Source of the DNA: Burkholderiaceae bacterium
Lineage (GTDB): Bacteria; Pseudomonadota; Gammaproteobacteria; Burkholderiales; Burkholderiaceae
Direction of reading: 5' to 3'
Length of the DNA stretch: 7,933 nt
Assembly (NCBI GenBank): GCA_947461335.1
Contig: CANHLB010000073.1
Coordinates: 1-7,933 of the forward strand
Shown here: in pieces, positions 1 through 5,924 of the stretch
Position numbering within the stretch: position 1 is the first letter of the stretch
How the letters are laid out: each line of letters starts with the position of its first letter
Translations under genes and position numbers: made by a program
The notes under the pieces: model-generated
The model's database searches: none
What the model saw: the letters and a program-made list of their open reading frames with translations, nothing else
What the model was told of the DNA's origin: nothing

Positions 1-1
1 C

Positions 2-91
2 TTGATTGGCTTGTTTACTAAGCTGATTTCAGATCTTTGCTATGTTTATATTGATCCTCGCATTCAGTTCGGTGCTGGAGGCGGGTCATGA
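2..91 (+). CDS. yejB: YejB-type peptide ABC transporter permease, C-terminal end only
   Basis: The last 29 codons of a gene that begins before the window are visible; they end with TGA at 89-91. The tail contains a hydrophobic helix end followed by the motif YVYIDPRIQF, which matches the usual C-terminus of OppB/DppB/YejB-type permeases (IDPRI followed by a polar end). The next gene starts inside its stop codon through an ATGA overlap, so the two permease genes are translationally coupled. The family role is that of one of two inner-membrane permease subunits of an oligopeptide importer. The YejB assignment rests mainly on the adjoining yejE and yejF genes, because too little of this protein is present to classify it alone. 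Confidence 0.85.
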   Translation: MIGLFTKLISDLCYVYIDPRIQFGAGGGS

Positions 92-1113
92 ATCGTTGGC
101 AGCGCTTTAAACATAGTCGCGTTGGCTATGCCAGTTTATGGATCTTCATGATCCTATTTGGTTTATCGATGTGCGCTGAACTTATTGCGAATGACAAGCC
201 TTTGGTTGTGCGTTATGAAGGACATTTTTATTTTCCGATTGCCAAAAATCAACCAGAAACAGTATTTGGAGGTGACTTTTCTACGCCAACTGATTTCTTA
301 GATCCTGATATTCGGCGCAATATTACGAGCAATGGAAACTGGGCAATTTACCCCCCAATTCACTATAGCTACGAGACACTAAATTATTTCTCAAAAGTAC
401 CTAATCCTGCGCCACCTTCTTGGGAAAACTGGTTGGGTACGGATGATCGTGGGCGCGACGTATTATCTCGACTTATTTATGGATTCCGTTTATCCATCTT
501 GTTTGGTTTGGCACTCACAATAGTAGGAGTGAGTGTGGGCATCATCACTGGATCTCTTATGGGATTCTTTGGCGGTAAGTTTGATTTGGTCTCACAACGC
601 CTGATAGAAATTTGGTCGGCGATGCCAGAGTTATATCTGTTGATTATTTTTGCCTCTATTTTTAATCCAAGCGTTTCTTTGTTGATTATTCTGCTAGCAG
701 CATTTGGTTGGATGGGCCTGTCTGACTATGTACGCGCAGAGTTCTTCCGCAATCGCGCCCTAGAGTATGTTCGAGCAGCGCGAGCGCTAGGTTTAACGAA
801 TGTGCAAATCATGTGGCGCCATATTCTGCCAAACAGCTTAACTCCAGTGATTACCTTTTTACCATTTAGGATGAGTGCGGCCATTCTGTCATTAACAAGT
901 TTGGATTTCTTGGGTCTAGGCGTACCGCCAGGAACCCCAAGCTTAGGTGAGCTGCTCTCTCAAGGTAAGGGTAATTTAGATGCTTGGTGGATCTCCTTAT
1001 CTACCTTTGTGGTTTTGGTTGCGACCTTACTATTGCTAACCTTCATGGGCGAGGCTTTACGCGATGCCTTTGATTCGCGTAAATCTGGCGCAATGAGTGG
1101 AGCTCGCTCATGA
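88..1113 (+). CDS. yejE: YejE-type oligopeptide ABC transporter permease
   Basis: This is the second inner-membrane permease of a Yej-type peptide importer, which moves short peptides from a periplasmic binding protein into the cytoplasm using ATP from YejF. The 341-residue protein has a first membrane helix at about 14-34 and then a long periplasmic stretch to about 130. That stretch carries the OppC-family signature WLGTDDRGRDVLSR (from residue 115). Several membrane helices follow, starting at about 134. The cytoplasmic EAA loop that contacts the ATPase is at about 226-246 (EYVRAARALG, then ILPNSLTP). The long first periplasmic segment is typical of YejE rather than DppC. It overlaps yejB by ATGA at 88-91 and yejF by ATGA at 1110-1113, so the operon is tightly coupled. 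In enterobacteria this system imports microcin C and antimicrobial peptides, and in some alphaproteobacteria related YejBEF systems take up muropeptides. The substrate here is unknown. Confidence 0.93.
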   Translation: MNRWQRFKHSRVGYASLWIFMILFGLSMCAELIANDKPLVVRYEGHFYFPIAKNQPETVFGGDFSTPTDFLDPDIRRNITSNGNWAIYPPIHYSYETLNYFSKVPNPAPPSWENWLGTDDRGRDVLSRLIYGFRLSILFGLALTIVGVSVGIITGSLMGFFGGKFDLVSQRLIEIWSAMPELYLLIIFASIFNPSVSLLIILLAAFGWMGLSDYVRAEFFRNRALEYVRAARALGLTNVQIMWRHILPNSLTPVITFLPFRMSAAILSLTSLDFLGLGVPPGTPSLGELLSQGKGNLDAWWISLSTFVVLVATLLLLTFMGEALRDAFDSRKSGAMSGARS

Positions 1114-2747
1114 GCTTATTGCACTATGAGGATCTCTCTATTTCTTTTGGGTCAGGGCGTCGTGAAAAGTTTGCTGTAAATCATCTTGATTTGGATATTG
1201 GCATTGGAGAGCGTGTTGCGCTGGTGGGAGAGTCTGGTTCCGGTAAAACTTTAACTGCGCTAGCTCCGTTACGGCTGGAGCCGGAGGGTGCCCATGTATC
1301 TGGAAAGATATTGTGGAATCGGAAGGACGGGCAGGGCACCGTCGACTTACTTTCATTGCCAATTCAAGATATCCGTGAAATCCGTGGTCGAGAAATTGCC
1401 ATGGTATTTCAGGAGCCGATGACAGCACTCAATCCTTTATTTACGGTAGGCAATCAAATTATTGAAGCTGTCCAGATTTATCAGCCACTCATTTCTAAGG
1501 CGGATTGCATCGATGCCGCGATTGATTTACTCAAAAAGACGGGCATCCCAGAACCTGAGCGCCGCTTTCATTCCTATCCACATCAACTCTCAGGTGGCCA
1601 AAGACAGCGCGCCATGATCGCGATGGCTTTAGCTTGTAAGCCGCGACTTCTCATTGCAGATGAACCCACTACCGCATTAGATGTGAGTTTACGTTTGCAG
1701 ATTTTGGATTTGCTGAAGGAGCTTCAAGAAGAATCTAAGGATCAAGGTGGTATGGGTATTTTATTAATTACCCATGATCTCAATTTGGTAAAACATTTTG
1801 CTCAGCGGGTGGCGGTGTTAAACCAAGGGAACTTGATGGAGTCGGGCTCCACCAAGCAGGTGTTTACTCAGCCAACTGACCCCTATACAAAAGCGCTAGT
1901 CAATAGTGAGCCAGTGCGTGATTTAGCGCCTGTGATGCCTTTAGCGCCCGTGCTCCTAAAGACAGAGGATTTATCGGTGGCCTATCCAAGTTCAGAGTCT
2001 AGTTCTTGGTTTAAAAAGGCGCCCCCGCATAAGGTCTTGAGAAAAGTTAGTTTTGCTCTAAAGCAGGGCCAAACGATCGGCGTCATTGGCGAGTCAGGCT
2101 CAGGTAAAACAACACTAGGTATGGCGGTGCTCGGTTTGTTGGGTGATTCTGCGGCGCAAGTAACGGGAGATGTTGATGTTCTTGGTAGTGATTGGCAAAC
2201 ACTGAAACCAGTAGAGCGTCGCGCTATGCGCTCAAGCTTACAAGTGATTTTTCAAGATCCATTCGGCTCGCTATCTCCGCGTATGAATGTGATGCAGATT
2301 GTGTCTGAAGGATTAGATATTCACTTTCCAAAACTTTCAGCAGTTGAGCGTGAAAATCGCGTAGTGGATATTCTGAAAGAAGTTGGTATTGATCGCTCAG
2401 CGCTGACTCGCTACCCACATGAATTTTCTGGTGGACAAAGACAGAGGATTGCGATTGCGAGAGCGCTAATCCTGCGCCCACAAATTTTGGTTTTAGATGA
2501 ACCTACTTCAGCCTTAGATGTCTCCATTCAAAAACAAGTGCTCGCGCTGCTGACCGAATTACAGAAGAAGTACAACTTGGCTTATCTCATGATTAGCCAT
2601 GATTTAGCGGTTATTAGGGCAATGTCGCATGAGGTGATGGTTCTTAAGGCCGGTAAAGTGGTGGAGTTTGGGGATACTGAAACCATGATCAAACATCCCC
2701 GTCAAACCTATACCAAAGAGCTTTTTGCGGCTGCTGAGCTTACTTAA
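1110..2747 (+). CDS. yejF: YejF-type peptide ABC transporter ATPase with two fused nucleotide-binding domains
   Basis: This cytoplasmic ATPase powers the Yej peptide importer and carries two ABC domains in one 545-residue chain, where Opp/Dpp systems use two separate proteins. Domain 1 has Walker A GESGSGKT at 40-47, signature LSGGQRQR at 160-167 and Walker B LLIADEP at 180-186. Domain 2 has Walker A GESGSGKT at 327-334, signature FSGGQRQR at 439-446 and Walker B ILVLDEP at 459-465. H-loop histidines are visible in ITHDL and ISHDL. Both halves have the oligopeptide-transporter C-terminal extension with the YT(K) motif (DPYTKAL and RQTYTKEL). All catalytic motifs look intact in both domains, and the length fits the family (about 530 residues). 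The start overlaps the yejE stop. The stop codon falls inside the 5' arm of a terminator-like hairpin, so this is the last gene of the operon. Confidence 0.95.
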   Translation: MSLLHYEDLSISFGSGRREKFAVNHLDLDIGIGERVALVGESGSGKTLTALAPLRLEPEGAHVSGKILWNRKDGQGTVDLLSLPIQDIREIRGREIAMVFQEPMTALNPLFTVGNQIIEAVQIYQPLISKADCIDAAIDLLKKTGIPEPERRFHSYPHQLSGGQRQRAMIAMALACKPRLLIADEPTTALDVSLRLQILDLLKELQEESKDQGGMGILLITHDLNLVKHFAQRVAVLNQGNLMESGSTKQVFTQPTDPYTKALVNSEPVRDLAPVMPLAPVLLKTEDLSVAYPSSESSSWFKKAPPHKVLRKVSFALKQGQTIGVIGESGSGKTTLGMAVLGLLGDSAAQVTGDVDVLGSDWQTLKPVERRAMRSSLQVIFQDPFGSLSPRMNVMQIVSEGLDIHFPKLSAVERENRVVDILKEVGIDRSALTRYPHEFSGGQRQRIAIARALILRPQILVLDEPTSALDVSIQKQVLALLTELQKKYNLAYLMISHDLAVIRAMSHEVMVLKAGKVVEFGDTETMIKHPRQTYTKELFAAAELT

Positions 2748-2777
2748 ATGGGCTAATTTGGTGCATTAGCCCCATTT
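2746..2777 (+). terminator. Probable terminator of the yej operon
   Basis: The 5' arm AAATGGGCTAAT (2746-2757) and the 3' arm ATTAGCCCCATTT (2765-2777) pair over 12 base pairs with one bulged C and a 7-base loop. The arm begins in the last two bases of the yejF TAA. The following T tract is short (TTTT at 2775-2778, then AAGG), so it is a strong hairpin with a modest U-run. Because the 5' arm begins with A residues, it may also work on the other strand. It separates yejF from the NlpC/P60 gene. Confidence 0.65.
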
Positions 2778-2861
2778 TAAGGATAAATCATCTTTATAAA
2801 CATAGACTTAAGGCTACAGTCAGTTCTAGGTTAATTAAGGCTTATTTGTTAAACTGATCAG

Positions 2862-3509
2862 ATGTCACTGAAAAAAGCACTTCTATCTCAGGTTCTGGGT
2901 CTCTCCCTAGGATTATTAGTTTCTTTTTCGTCCTTCGCCGCAGATACGCCAAGTGAGTCATCTGTTGAGGCGGTCGTTCCTAAAGAAAGTATGTTCCAAG
3001 CGGGGCGATCCTACATCTCCCGTGTCTCTGATCGTTTGGTCGATACCGTCTCTGGAAAATCTGAAGAGCTAATCAATCGCGCCATGGAAGTTATTGGTGT
3101 GCGCTATCGCTGGGATGCAGAATTACCCCAGTCCGGTTTGGACGGCAGTAGCTTTGTAGGTTACGTGTTCAAGGATAAGCTCGGATTTTTATTGCCGCGC
3201 AAGTCTACGCAGATGAGTAGAGTTGGTAAGCCAGTGAATCGTGATGAACTGCAACCGGGCGATCTCGTATTTTTCAATACGATGCGATTAACCTTTTCAC
3301 ACGTCGGAATTTATGTCGGCGACAATAAATTTATTCACTCTCCCTCTAAGGGCACAGCTGTGCGGGTGGATGATCTCAGTAGTCTGTATTGGGATAAGCG
3401 CTTTGATGGTGCACGTCGCCTAGATGGTAGCGACACTCTTGATGATGCAGAGCGCAAAGAACTGCTCAATGAAGTTAAAAACCTAAAGCGTAAGTCACGT
3501 AGTTTGTAG
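2862..3509 (+). CDS. Secreted NlpC/P60-family protein lacking the catalytic cysteine
   Basis: The family consists of cysteine peptidases that cut peptide cross-links or stems in peptidoglycan. This 215-residue protein has a clear Sec signal peptide: lysines at 4-5, a hydrophobic core at about 7-22, and likely cleavage after SSFA at 26. It is therefore expected in the periplasm. The NlpC/P60 domain spans about 67-187, with VRYRW (80-84), LPRKSTQ (111-117), LQPGDLVFF (130-138), SHVGIYVG (146-153) and FIHSP (157-161). The catalytic motif normally reads DCSG but here reads DGSS at 94-97, because codon 3144-3146 is GGC. The usual RWGG is also RWDA. The catalytic-domain histidines 147 and 159 remain. 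I infer an inactive or altered protein that may bind rather than cut murein. The reading frame is intact, so it does not look like a decayed pseudogene. No good Shine-Dalgarno lies directly before the start, but the signal peptide supports this ATG. The C-terminal tail (about 190-215) is charged and probably helical. It follows the yej operon by 114 bases. Confidence 0.88.
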   Translation: MSLKKALLSQVLGLSLGLLVSFSSFAADTPSESSVEAVVPKESMFQAGRSYISRVSDRLVDTVSGKSEELINRAMEVIGVRYRWDAELPQSGLDGSSFVGYVFKDKLGFLLPRKSTQMSRVGKPVNRDELQPGDLVFFNTMRLTFSHVGIYVGDNKFIHSPSKGTAVRVDDLSSLYWDKRFDGARRLDGSDTLDDAERKELLNEVKNLKRKSRSL

Positions 3510-3518
3510 AAAAGGCTA

Positions 3519-3534
3519 ACGCTTAAACCAGCGT
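3519..3534. terminator. Weak hairpin between convergent genes
   Basis: ACGCT (3519-3523) pairs with AGCGT (3530-3534) around a six-base loop. An outer GGCTA/TAGCC pair (3514-3518 with 3544-3548) could extend it across an asymmetric internal loop. It sits where the NlpC/P60 gene (stop at 3507-3509) and brnA (stop at 3523-3525) converge with only 13 bases between them. No T-run follows on either strand, so a terminator role is a guess from position. Confidence 0.25.
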
Positions 3535-3795
3535 ATGCTCTTCTAGCCATTGCTTAAGGGCGAGATCAATCTTTGTTTGCCATCCTGCCCCCGTTGCCCT
3601 AAATGATTCAACTACTTCGCTAGATAAGCGAATCGTTGTTGAAATTTTAGTTGGAGCTGTTTGCGCCCCTCTAGTTTTACGTGAAGCAAGTTTTTGTTGC
3701 AAGGACTTAGGAAGTGAGTTGATTTTTTTGGAGGCTTTTAGTTCAGCTGCCGTCCACTCAAAATCCTCTGTGTCTTTCTTAATTTTTTTGTTCAT
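3523..3795 (-). CDS. brnA: BrnA-family antitoxin
   Basis: This is the antitoxin of a BrnT/BrnA type II toxin-antitoxin pair. In this family BrnA binds and neutralises the BrnT ribonuclease toxin and represses the operon as a DNA-binding dimer. The 90-residue protein has a basic, polar N-terminal half and a C-terminal ribbon-helix-helix-like part. That part reads ISTTIRLSSEVVESFRATG (51-69), followed by GWQTKIDLALKQWLEEH (71-87). It closely fits the BrnA pattern of a beta strand TIRL, then a helix, then F-R-A-T-G-x-G-W/Y-Q-T. The start overlaps the end of brnT by 17 bases, the usual toxin-first arrangement. On the minus strand, GAGAGGT about nine bases before ATG is a good ribosome binding site, in contrast to brnT, which has none. 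That could give more antitoxin than toxin, which is inference. Confidence 0.9.
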   Translation of the reverse strand: MNKKIKKDTEDFEWTAAELKASKKINSLPKSLQQKLASRKTRGAQTAPTKISTTIRLSSEVVESFRATGAGWQTKIDLALKQWLEEHTLV

Positions 3796-4048
3796 AGTTT
3801 GCTACCTCTCGTTTATTGGCTTTCCTAAAACTAATGACGCGAATACCATTTTCAGTTTCAGTAAAAACTAAGGCGTGTAGCCTGTTACCGAGATAACCAA
3901 TTGCACGCCGACGGATCTCTCCATAGTCTTTTCTTTTGTCGATGGTGTAACTGGCCGTCTCAAAATCAAAATTAACCACCTCGTCAAAGGAGAGATTGCG
4001 GTTATTGATGTTGTATAAGTTTTTAGGTCGGTCATAAGTAATTTCCAT
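3779..4048 (-). CDS. brnT: BrnT-family ribonuclease toxin
   Basis: BrnT toxins are small RelE-fold endoribonucleases that stop translation by cleaving RNA in the cytoplasm. The 89-residue protein matches the family in length and order. It has an N-terminal ITYDRPKN (3-10) where the family has F-x-W-D-x-x-K, then LSFDEVVNFDF (19-29), KDYGEIRRRAIG (40-51) and RVISFRKANKRE (69-80). One conserved spot differs: the usual K-H-G before the V/I-S-F segment is N-R-N at 16-18. The start ATG at 4046-4048 fits the family N-terminus and lies inside a perfect 44-bp palindrome. There is no Shine-Dalgarno, but a TACAAT box ends seven bases upstream, so a leaderless transcript is possible. The stop overlaps brnA by 17 bases. 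The pair sits between unrelated genes and is visibly more AT-rich than its flanks, consistent with acquisition by transfer. Confidence 0.88.
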   Translation of the reverse strand: MEITYDRPKNLYNINNRNLSFDEVVNFDFETASYTIDKRKDYGEIRRRAIGYLGNRLHALVFTETENGIRVISFRKANKREVANYEQKN

Positions 4049-4084
4049 ATATCTAATTGTAGCTACAATTAGATATATGGAAAT
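4041..4084. promoter_or_regulatory. Perfect 44-bp palindrome, likely brnTA operator and promoter
   Basis: Every base from 4041 to 4062 is matched by its complement from 4084 back to 4063, with no spacer; symmetry breaks at 4040/4085. The brnT start codon (4046-4048 on the minus strand) is inside it. A promoter-like pair, TTTCCA and TACAAT separated by 16 bases, lies wholly in the palindrome and therefore reads identically on both strands. On the minus strand TACAAT is at 4056-4061, and on the plus strand at 4064-4069. BrnA proteins are known to autoregulate their operons, so a BrnA operator is the natural inference. The palindrome itself is seen directly; the promoter and operator roles are inferred. 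Confidence 0.7.
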
Positions 4085-4116
4085 ATACCATGCCTATAAA
4101 AAGGCCATCGGAATTA

Positions 4117-4131
4117 AGGGGTTTATCCCCT
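4117..4131 (-). terminator. Weak hairpin at the end of the patatin-like gene
   Basis: AGGGG (4117-4121) pairs with CCCCT (4127-4131) around a five-base loop that contains most of the patatin-like gene's stop codon. No U-run follows directly on the minus strand; a CTTTTT tract occurs only some 13-18 bases further on. Termination here would be weak, so readthrough from the phospholipase gene into brnTA, 74 bases downstream, seems possible. Confidence 0.3.
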
Positions 4132-5046
4132 CAGCTTTTCCTTGATCAAAGCCATTTGCTCCTGAGTGGCTGCCTCTCCCGCAAGAATTGCCGCGTTTCT
4201 GGATCTAAAGTCACCACCACTCATTTGTTTTAGTTGGGGGGTGATAACAATATCGGCACTTTTTAACTCGTACTGATTAATACTTCTTTGCATAATTGAA
4301 ATGGTGTGCTGAAGGATGCCGAATGTACCGCTTGCATCTTGATGAACAGGTTCAGAAGAGATGTTGACAGCGATCACCAGGGTTGCTCCCATTTGTCTGG
4401 CATAGCTTACCGGTACTGGAGCGACTAATCCTCCATCGACATATTCTTTGCCACCAATAACGGTAGGTTGAAAGACGCCAGGCACACTACACGATGCTCG
4501 AACAGCTTGACCGGTATTGCCACTTCTAAAAAGTACACCTTTGCCTGATTGCAGTTCTGTTGCAACAATACCAAGTGGAATCTGCATTTGTTCAATCGTT
4601 TTATTTTGTACTTCGCGATTGACCATATTTTGTAAGGCATCGCCTTTGATAAGTCCACCAAAACGTCCAGCAAAGGGCAGACCCCAGTCGGCAATAGTAG
4701 CTTCATCAAGATTGAGGGCTAGGCGATTGAGCTCATTGCCTGTTGCGCCTGAGGCAAACAGAGCGGCAATCACGCTACCAGCGCTGCTGCCAACCACAAT
4801 GTCGGGTCGAATACCCTGAGCTTCTAATGCCTTAATGACGCCCACATGGGCAAAACCTCTAGCTGCTCCAGCCCCAAGCACTAGACCAACCACCGGTTTT
4901 TTGCCCCCCATTAAACTGCAGGAGCTCAGCCCGGATGCCCCTAAAATGGCGCCTAAGCTAATCCCCAAGCCCAACAAACGACGGCGCTCAGGGGAGTTGA
5001 CAGTCGCAAATGGCTTAATCAGGGGTTTTGGTGAAATATTATGCAT
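4123..5046 (-). CDS. Patatin-like phospholipase, probable lipoprotein (RssA/NTE type)
   Basis: Patatin-family enzymes are serine hydrolases that release fatty acids from phospholipids using a Ser-Asp dyad. This 307-residue protein shows the whole motif set: the oxyanion loop GAGAARG (58-64) within LVLGAGAARGFAHVGVIKAL, the nucleophile motif GSSAG (86-90) with Ser88, and the DGG motif (204-206) with Asp204. Length and motif spacing resemble bacterial RssA-like proteins (about 300 residues). The N-terminus has ERRRLLGLG (20-28), a hydrophobic stretch at about 24-39 and a lipobox LSSC (40-43). It therefore should be exported and lipid-anchored at Cys43, and the paired arginines make Tat export possible. 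The 42-residue leader is long, but no alternative ATG, GTG or TTG start was evident that would give a shorter signal. There is no Shine-Dalgarno; TACAAT ends six bases before ATG. It is transcribed away from scpB and towards brnTA. Its substrate and cell role cannot be read from the sequence. Confidence 0.9.
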   Translation of the reverse strand: MHNISPKPLIKPFATVNSPERRRLLGLGISLGAILGASGLSSCSLMGGKKPVVGLVLGAGAARGFAHVGVIKALEAQGIRPDIVVGSSAGSVIAALFASGATGNELNRLALNLDEATIADWGLPFAGRFGGLIKGDALQNMVNREVQNKTIEQMQIPLGIVATELQSGKGVLFRSGNTGQAVRASCSVPGVFQPTVIGGKEYVDGGLVAPVPVSYARQMGATLVIAVNISSEPVHQDASGTFGILQHTISIMQRSINQYELKSADIVITPQLKQMSGGDFRSRNAAILAGEAATQEQMALIKEKLRG

Positions 5047-5052
5047 ATAGCT

Positions 5053-5058
5053 ATTGTA
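5053..5058 (-). promoter_or_regulatory. Possible -10 box for the patatin-like gene
   Basis: On the minus strand TACAAT lies here, six bases before the ATG at 5044-5046. No convincing -35 hexamer is seen about 17 bases further upstream. If used, transcription would begin at or next to the start codon, giving a leaderless or nearly leaderless mRNA. That would fit the absence of a ribosome binding site. It sits only 12 bases from the divergent TATAAT on the other strand, so the two promoters would compete. Confidence 0.35.
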
Positions 5059-5070
5059 TTGAGCCTACCT

Positions 5071-5076
5071 TATAAT
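5071..5076 (+). promoter_or_regulatory. Likely -10 box for scpB-rluB
   Basis: A perfect TATAAT lies here. The -35 region about 17 bases upstream (TAGCTA) is poor and there is no extended -10, so the promoter may need an activator or be weak. Transcription would begin near 5083 and give a leader of about 155 bases before the scpB ATG. Confidence 0.45.
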
Positions 5077-5082
5077 GGATGC

Positions 5083-5237
5083 ACGGTGAACGAAAAGGAC
5101 TTCGTTTCGGCGCGAACCAATCCCCCAACTAGAATTTAAGAGATGGATTGTTCGTAGTAGCTAGATAACACCACAAACCCATTACTGAAATACATTTTTT
5201 AAAGCCCCATCAGGATATTCCTGATAGCCCGAATTTT
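5083..5237 (+). other. Structured leader region upstream of scpB
   Basis: Three hairpins can be drawn. The first is AACGAA (5089-5094) with TTCGTT (5101-5106). The second is CGAACCAATCC (5113-5123) with GGATTGTTCG (5145-5154), with one bulged C. The third is ATCAGGA (5209-5215) with TCCTGAT (5219-5225) around a three-base loop, ending 12 bases before the ATG. The only purine-rich candidate ribosome site near the start, CAGGA, is in the stem of the third hairpin and is too far from the ATG (22 bases) to be ordinary. No tRNA, known riboswitch or open reading frame was recognised. A regulatory RNA or a small RNA gene is possible; only the pairing is seen. Confidence 0.4.
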
Positions 5238-5921
5238 ATGGACGATCACAACAAGCGCGTAATTGAAACAGCTCTCCTGTGCGCACAGGAACCACTCAGT
5301 GTCGCTGATTTGTCTCGCTTATTTGTTGAAGACGTCACCACCGTAGAAATCAATGAAGCCTTGGTTGAACTTCAGCACGCCTGGGATAACAAAGGAATGG
5401 AGCTGGTACATATTGCGACTGGCTGGCGTTTTCAGAGTCGTTTATCAATGCGCGAGTACTTAGATCGTTTAACCCCCGAGAAGCCACCAAAGTATTCTCG
5501 GGCGGTGATGGAAACCTTGGCCATTATTGCTTATCGTCAACCAGTTACTCGTGGCGAGATTGAAGAAATTCGTGGTGTTGCGGTAAGTAGCAATGTAATG
5601 AAGCAGTTGGAAGATCGAGGTTGGGTAGAAGTGATTGGCCATAAAGAGACTATTGGTCGTCCGGGTTTGTACGCCACTACTAAAGAATTTTTAGATGATC
5701 TGAGCTTGACTAATTTACAAAGCCTGCCAATTTTGGAAGATGCTGCGCCAATGGCAGCAGCAGAACAGTTGGGTCAAGCCATTATCGAATTTGATGCCGA
5801 TGCCACCGTAGAAACGGTGATCATTAGTGAAGGCGAAGAGGCAGTTGAAGATCCAGTAAATGAAGCAGTAGAAGAAGTTACTCCTGAGTCTGAAGAGCAT
5901 TCAGACGAAACAAAACCATAA
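5238..5921 (+). CDS. scpB: Segregation and condensation protein ScpB
   Basis: ScpB is the small dimeric winged-helix (kite) subunit of the Smc-ScpA-ScpB condensin complex, which organises the nucleoid and helps separate sister chromosomes. The 227-residue protein has an N-terminal winged helix at about 5-80, beginning [15 protein letters not shown], and a second one at about 85-155. The second contains the highly conserved stretch [20 protein letters not shown] (86-105), then [20 protein letters not shown] (111-130) and [13 protein letters not shown] (140-152). Residues from about 165 form a long acidic, low-complexity tail rich in Glu, absent from compact ScpB proteins but common in betaproteobacteria. 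No scpA is next to it in this window. No Shine-Dalgarno precedes the ATG, but the family N-terminus supports this start. rluB begins three bases after the stop, so the two are probably one transcript with translational coupling. Confidence 0.95.
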   Translation: MDDHNKRVIETALLCAQEPLSVADLSRLFVEDVTTVEINEALVELQHAWDNKGMELVHIATGWRFQSRLSMREYLDRLTPEKPPKYSRAVMETLAIIAYRQPVTRGEIEEIRGVAVSSNVMKQLEDRGWVEVIGHKETIGRPGLYATTKEFLDDLSLTNLQSLPILEDAAPMAAAEQLGQAIIEFDADATVETVIISEGEEAVEDPVNEAVEEVTPESEEHSDETKP

Positions 5922-5924
5922 TTA

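Noticed and set aside
88..1113. The ATGA overlaps of yejB-yejE-yejF as an unusual feature
   Set aside because: Four-base overlaps are common in bacterial transporter operons and only show translational coupling.
1138..1428. A 96-codon minus-strand open frame inside yejF
   Set aside because: It overlaps the Walker A region of a clear ABC ATPase on the other strand and has no motif.
3523..4048. A mobile element carrying brnTA
   Set aside because: The segment is AT-rich, but no transposase, integrase, terminal repeats or target duplication is visible; the only inverted repeat is the promoter palindrome at one side.
4517..4819. A 100-codon plus-strand open frame inside the phospholipase gene
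   Set aside because: It is antisense to a gene with all catalytic motifs, and its Ser/Pro/Leu-rich sequence has no recognisable domain.
5081..5160. A possible tRNA before scpB, because the minus strand has GGTTCGCGCC, similar to a T-arm
   Set aside because: No acceptor stem, anticodon arm or T-loop consensus could be fitted on either strand.
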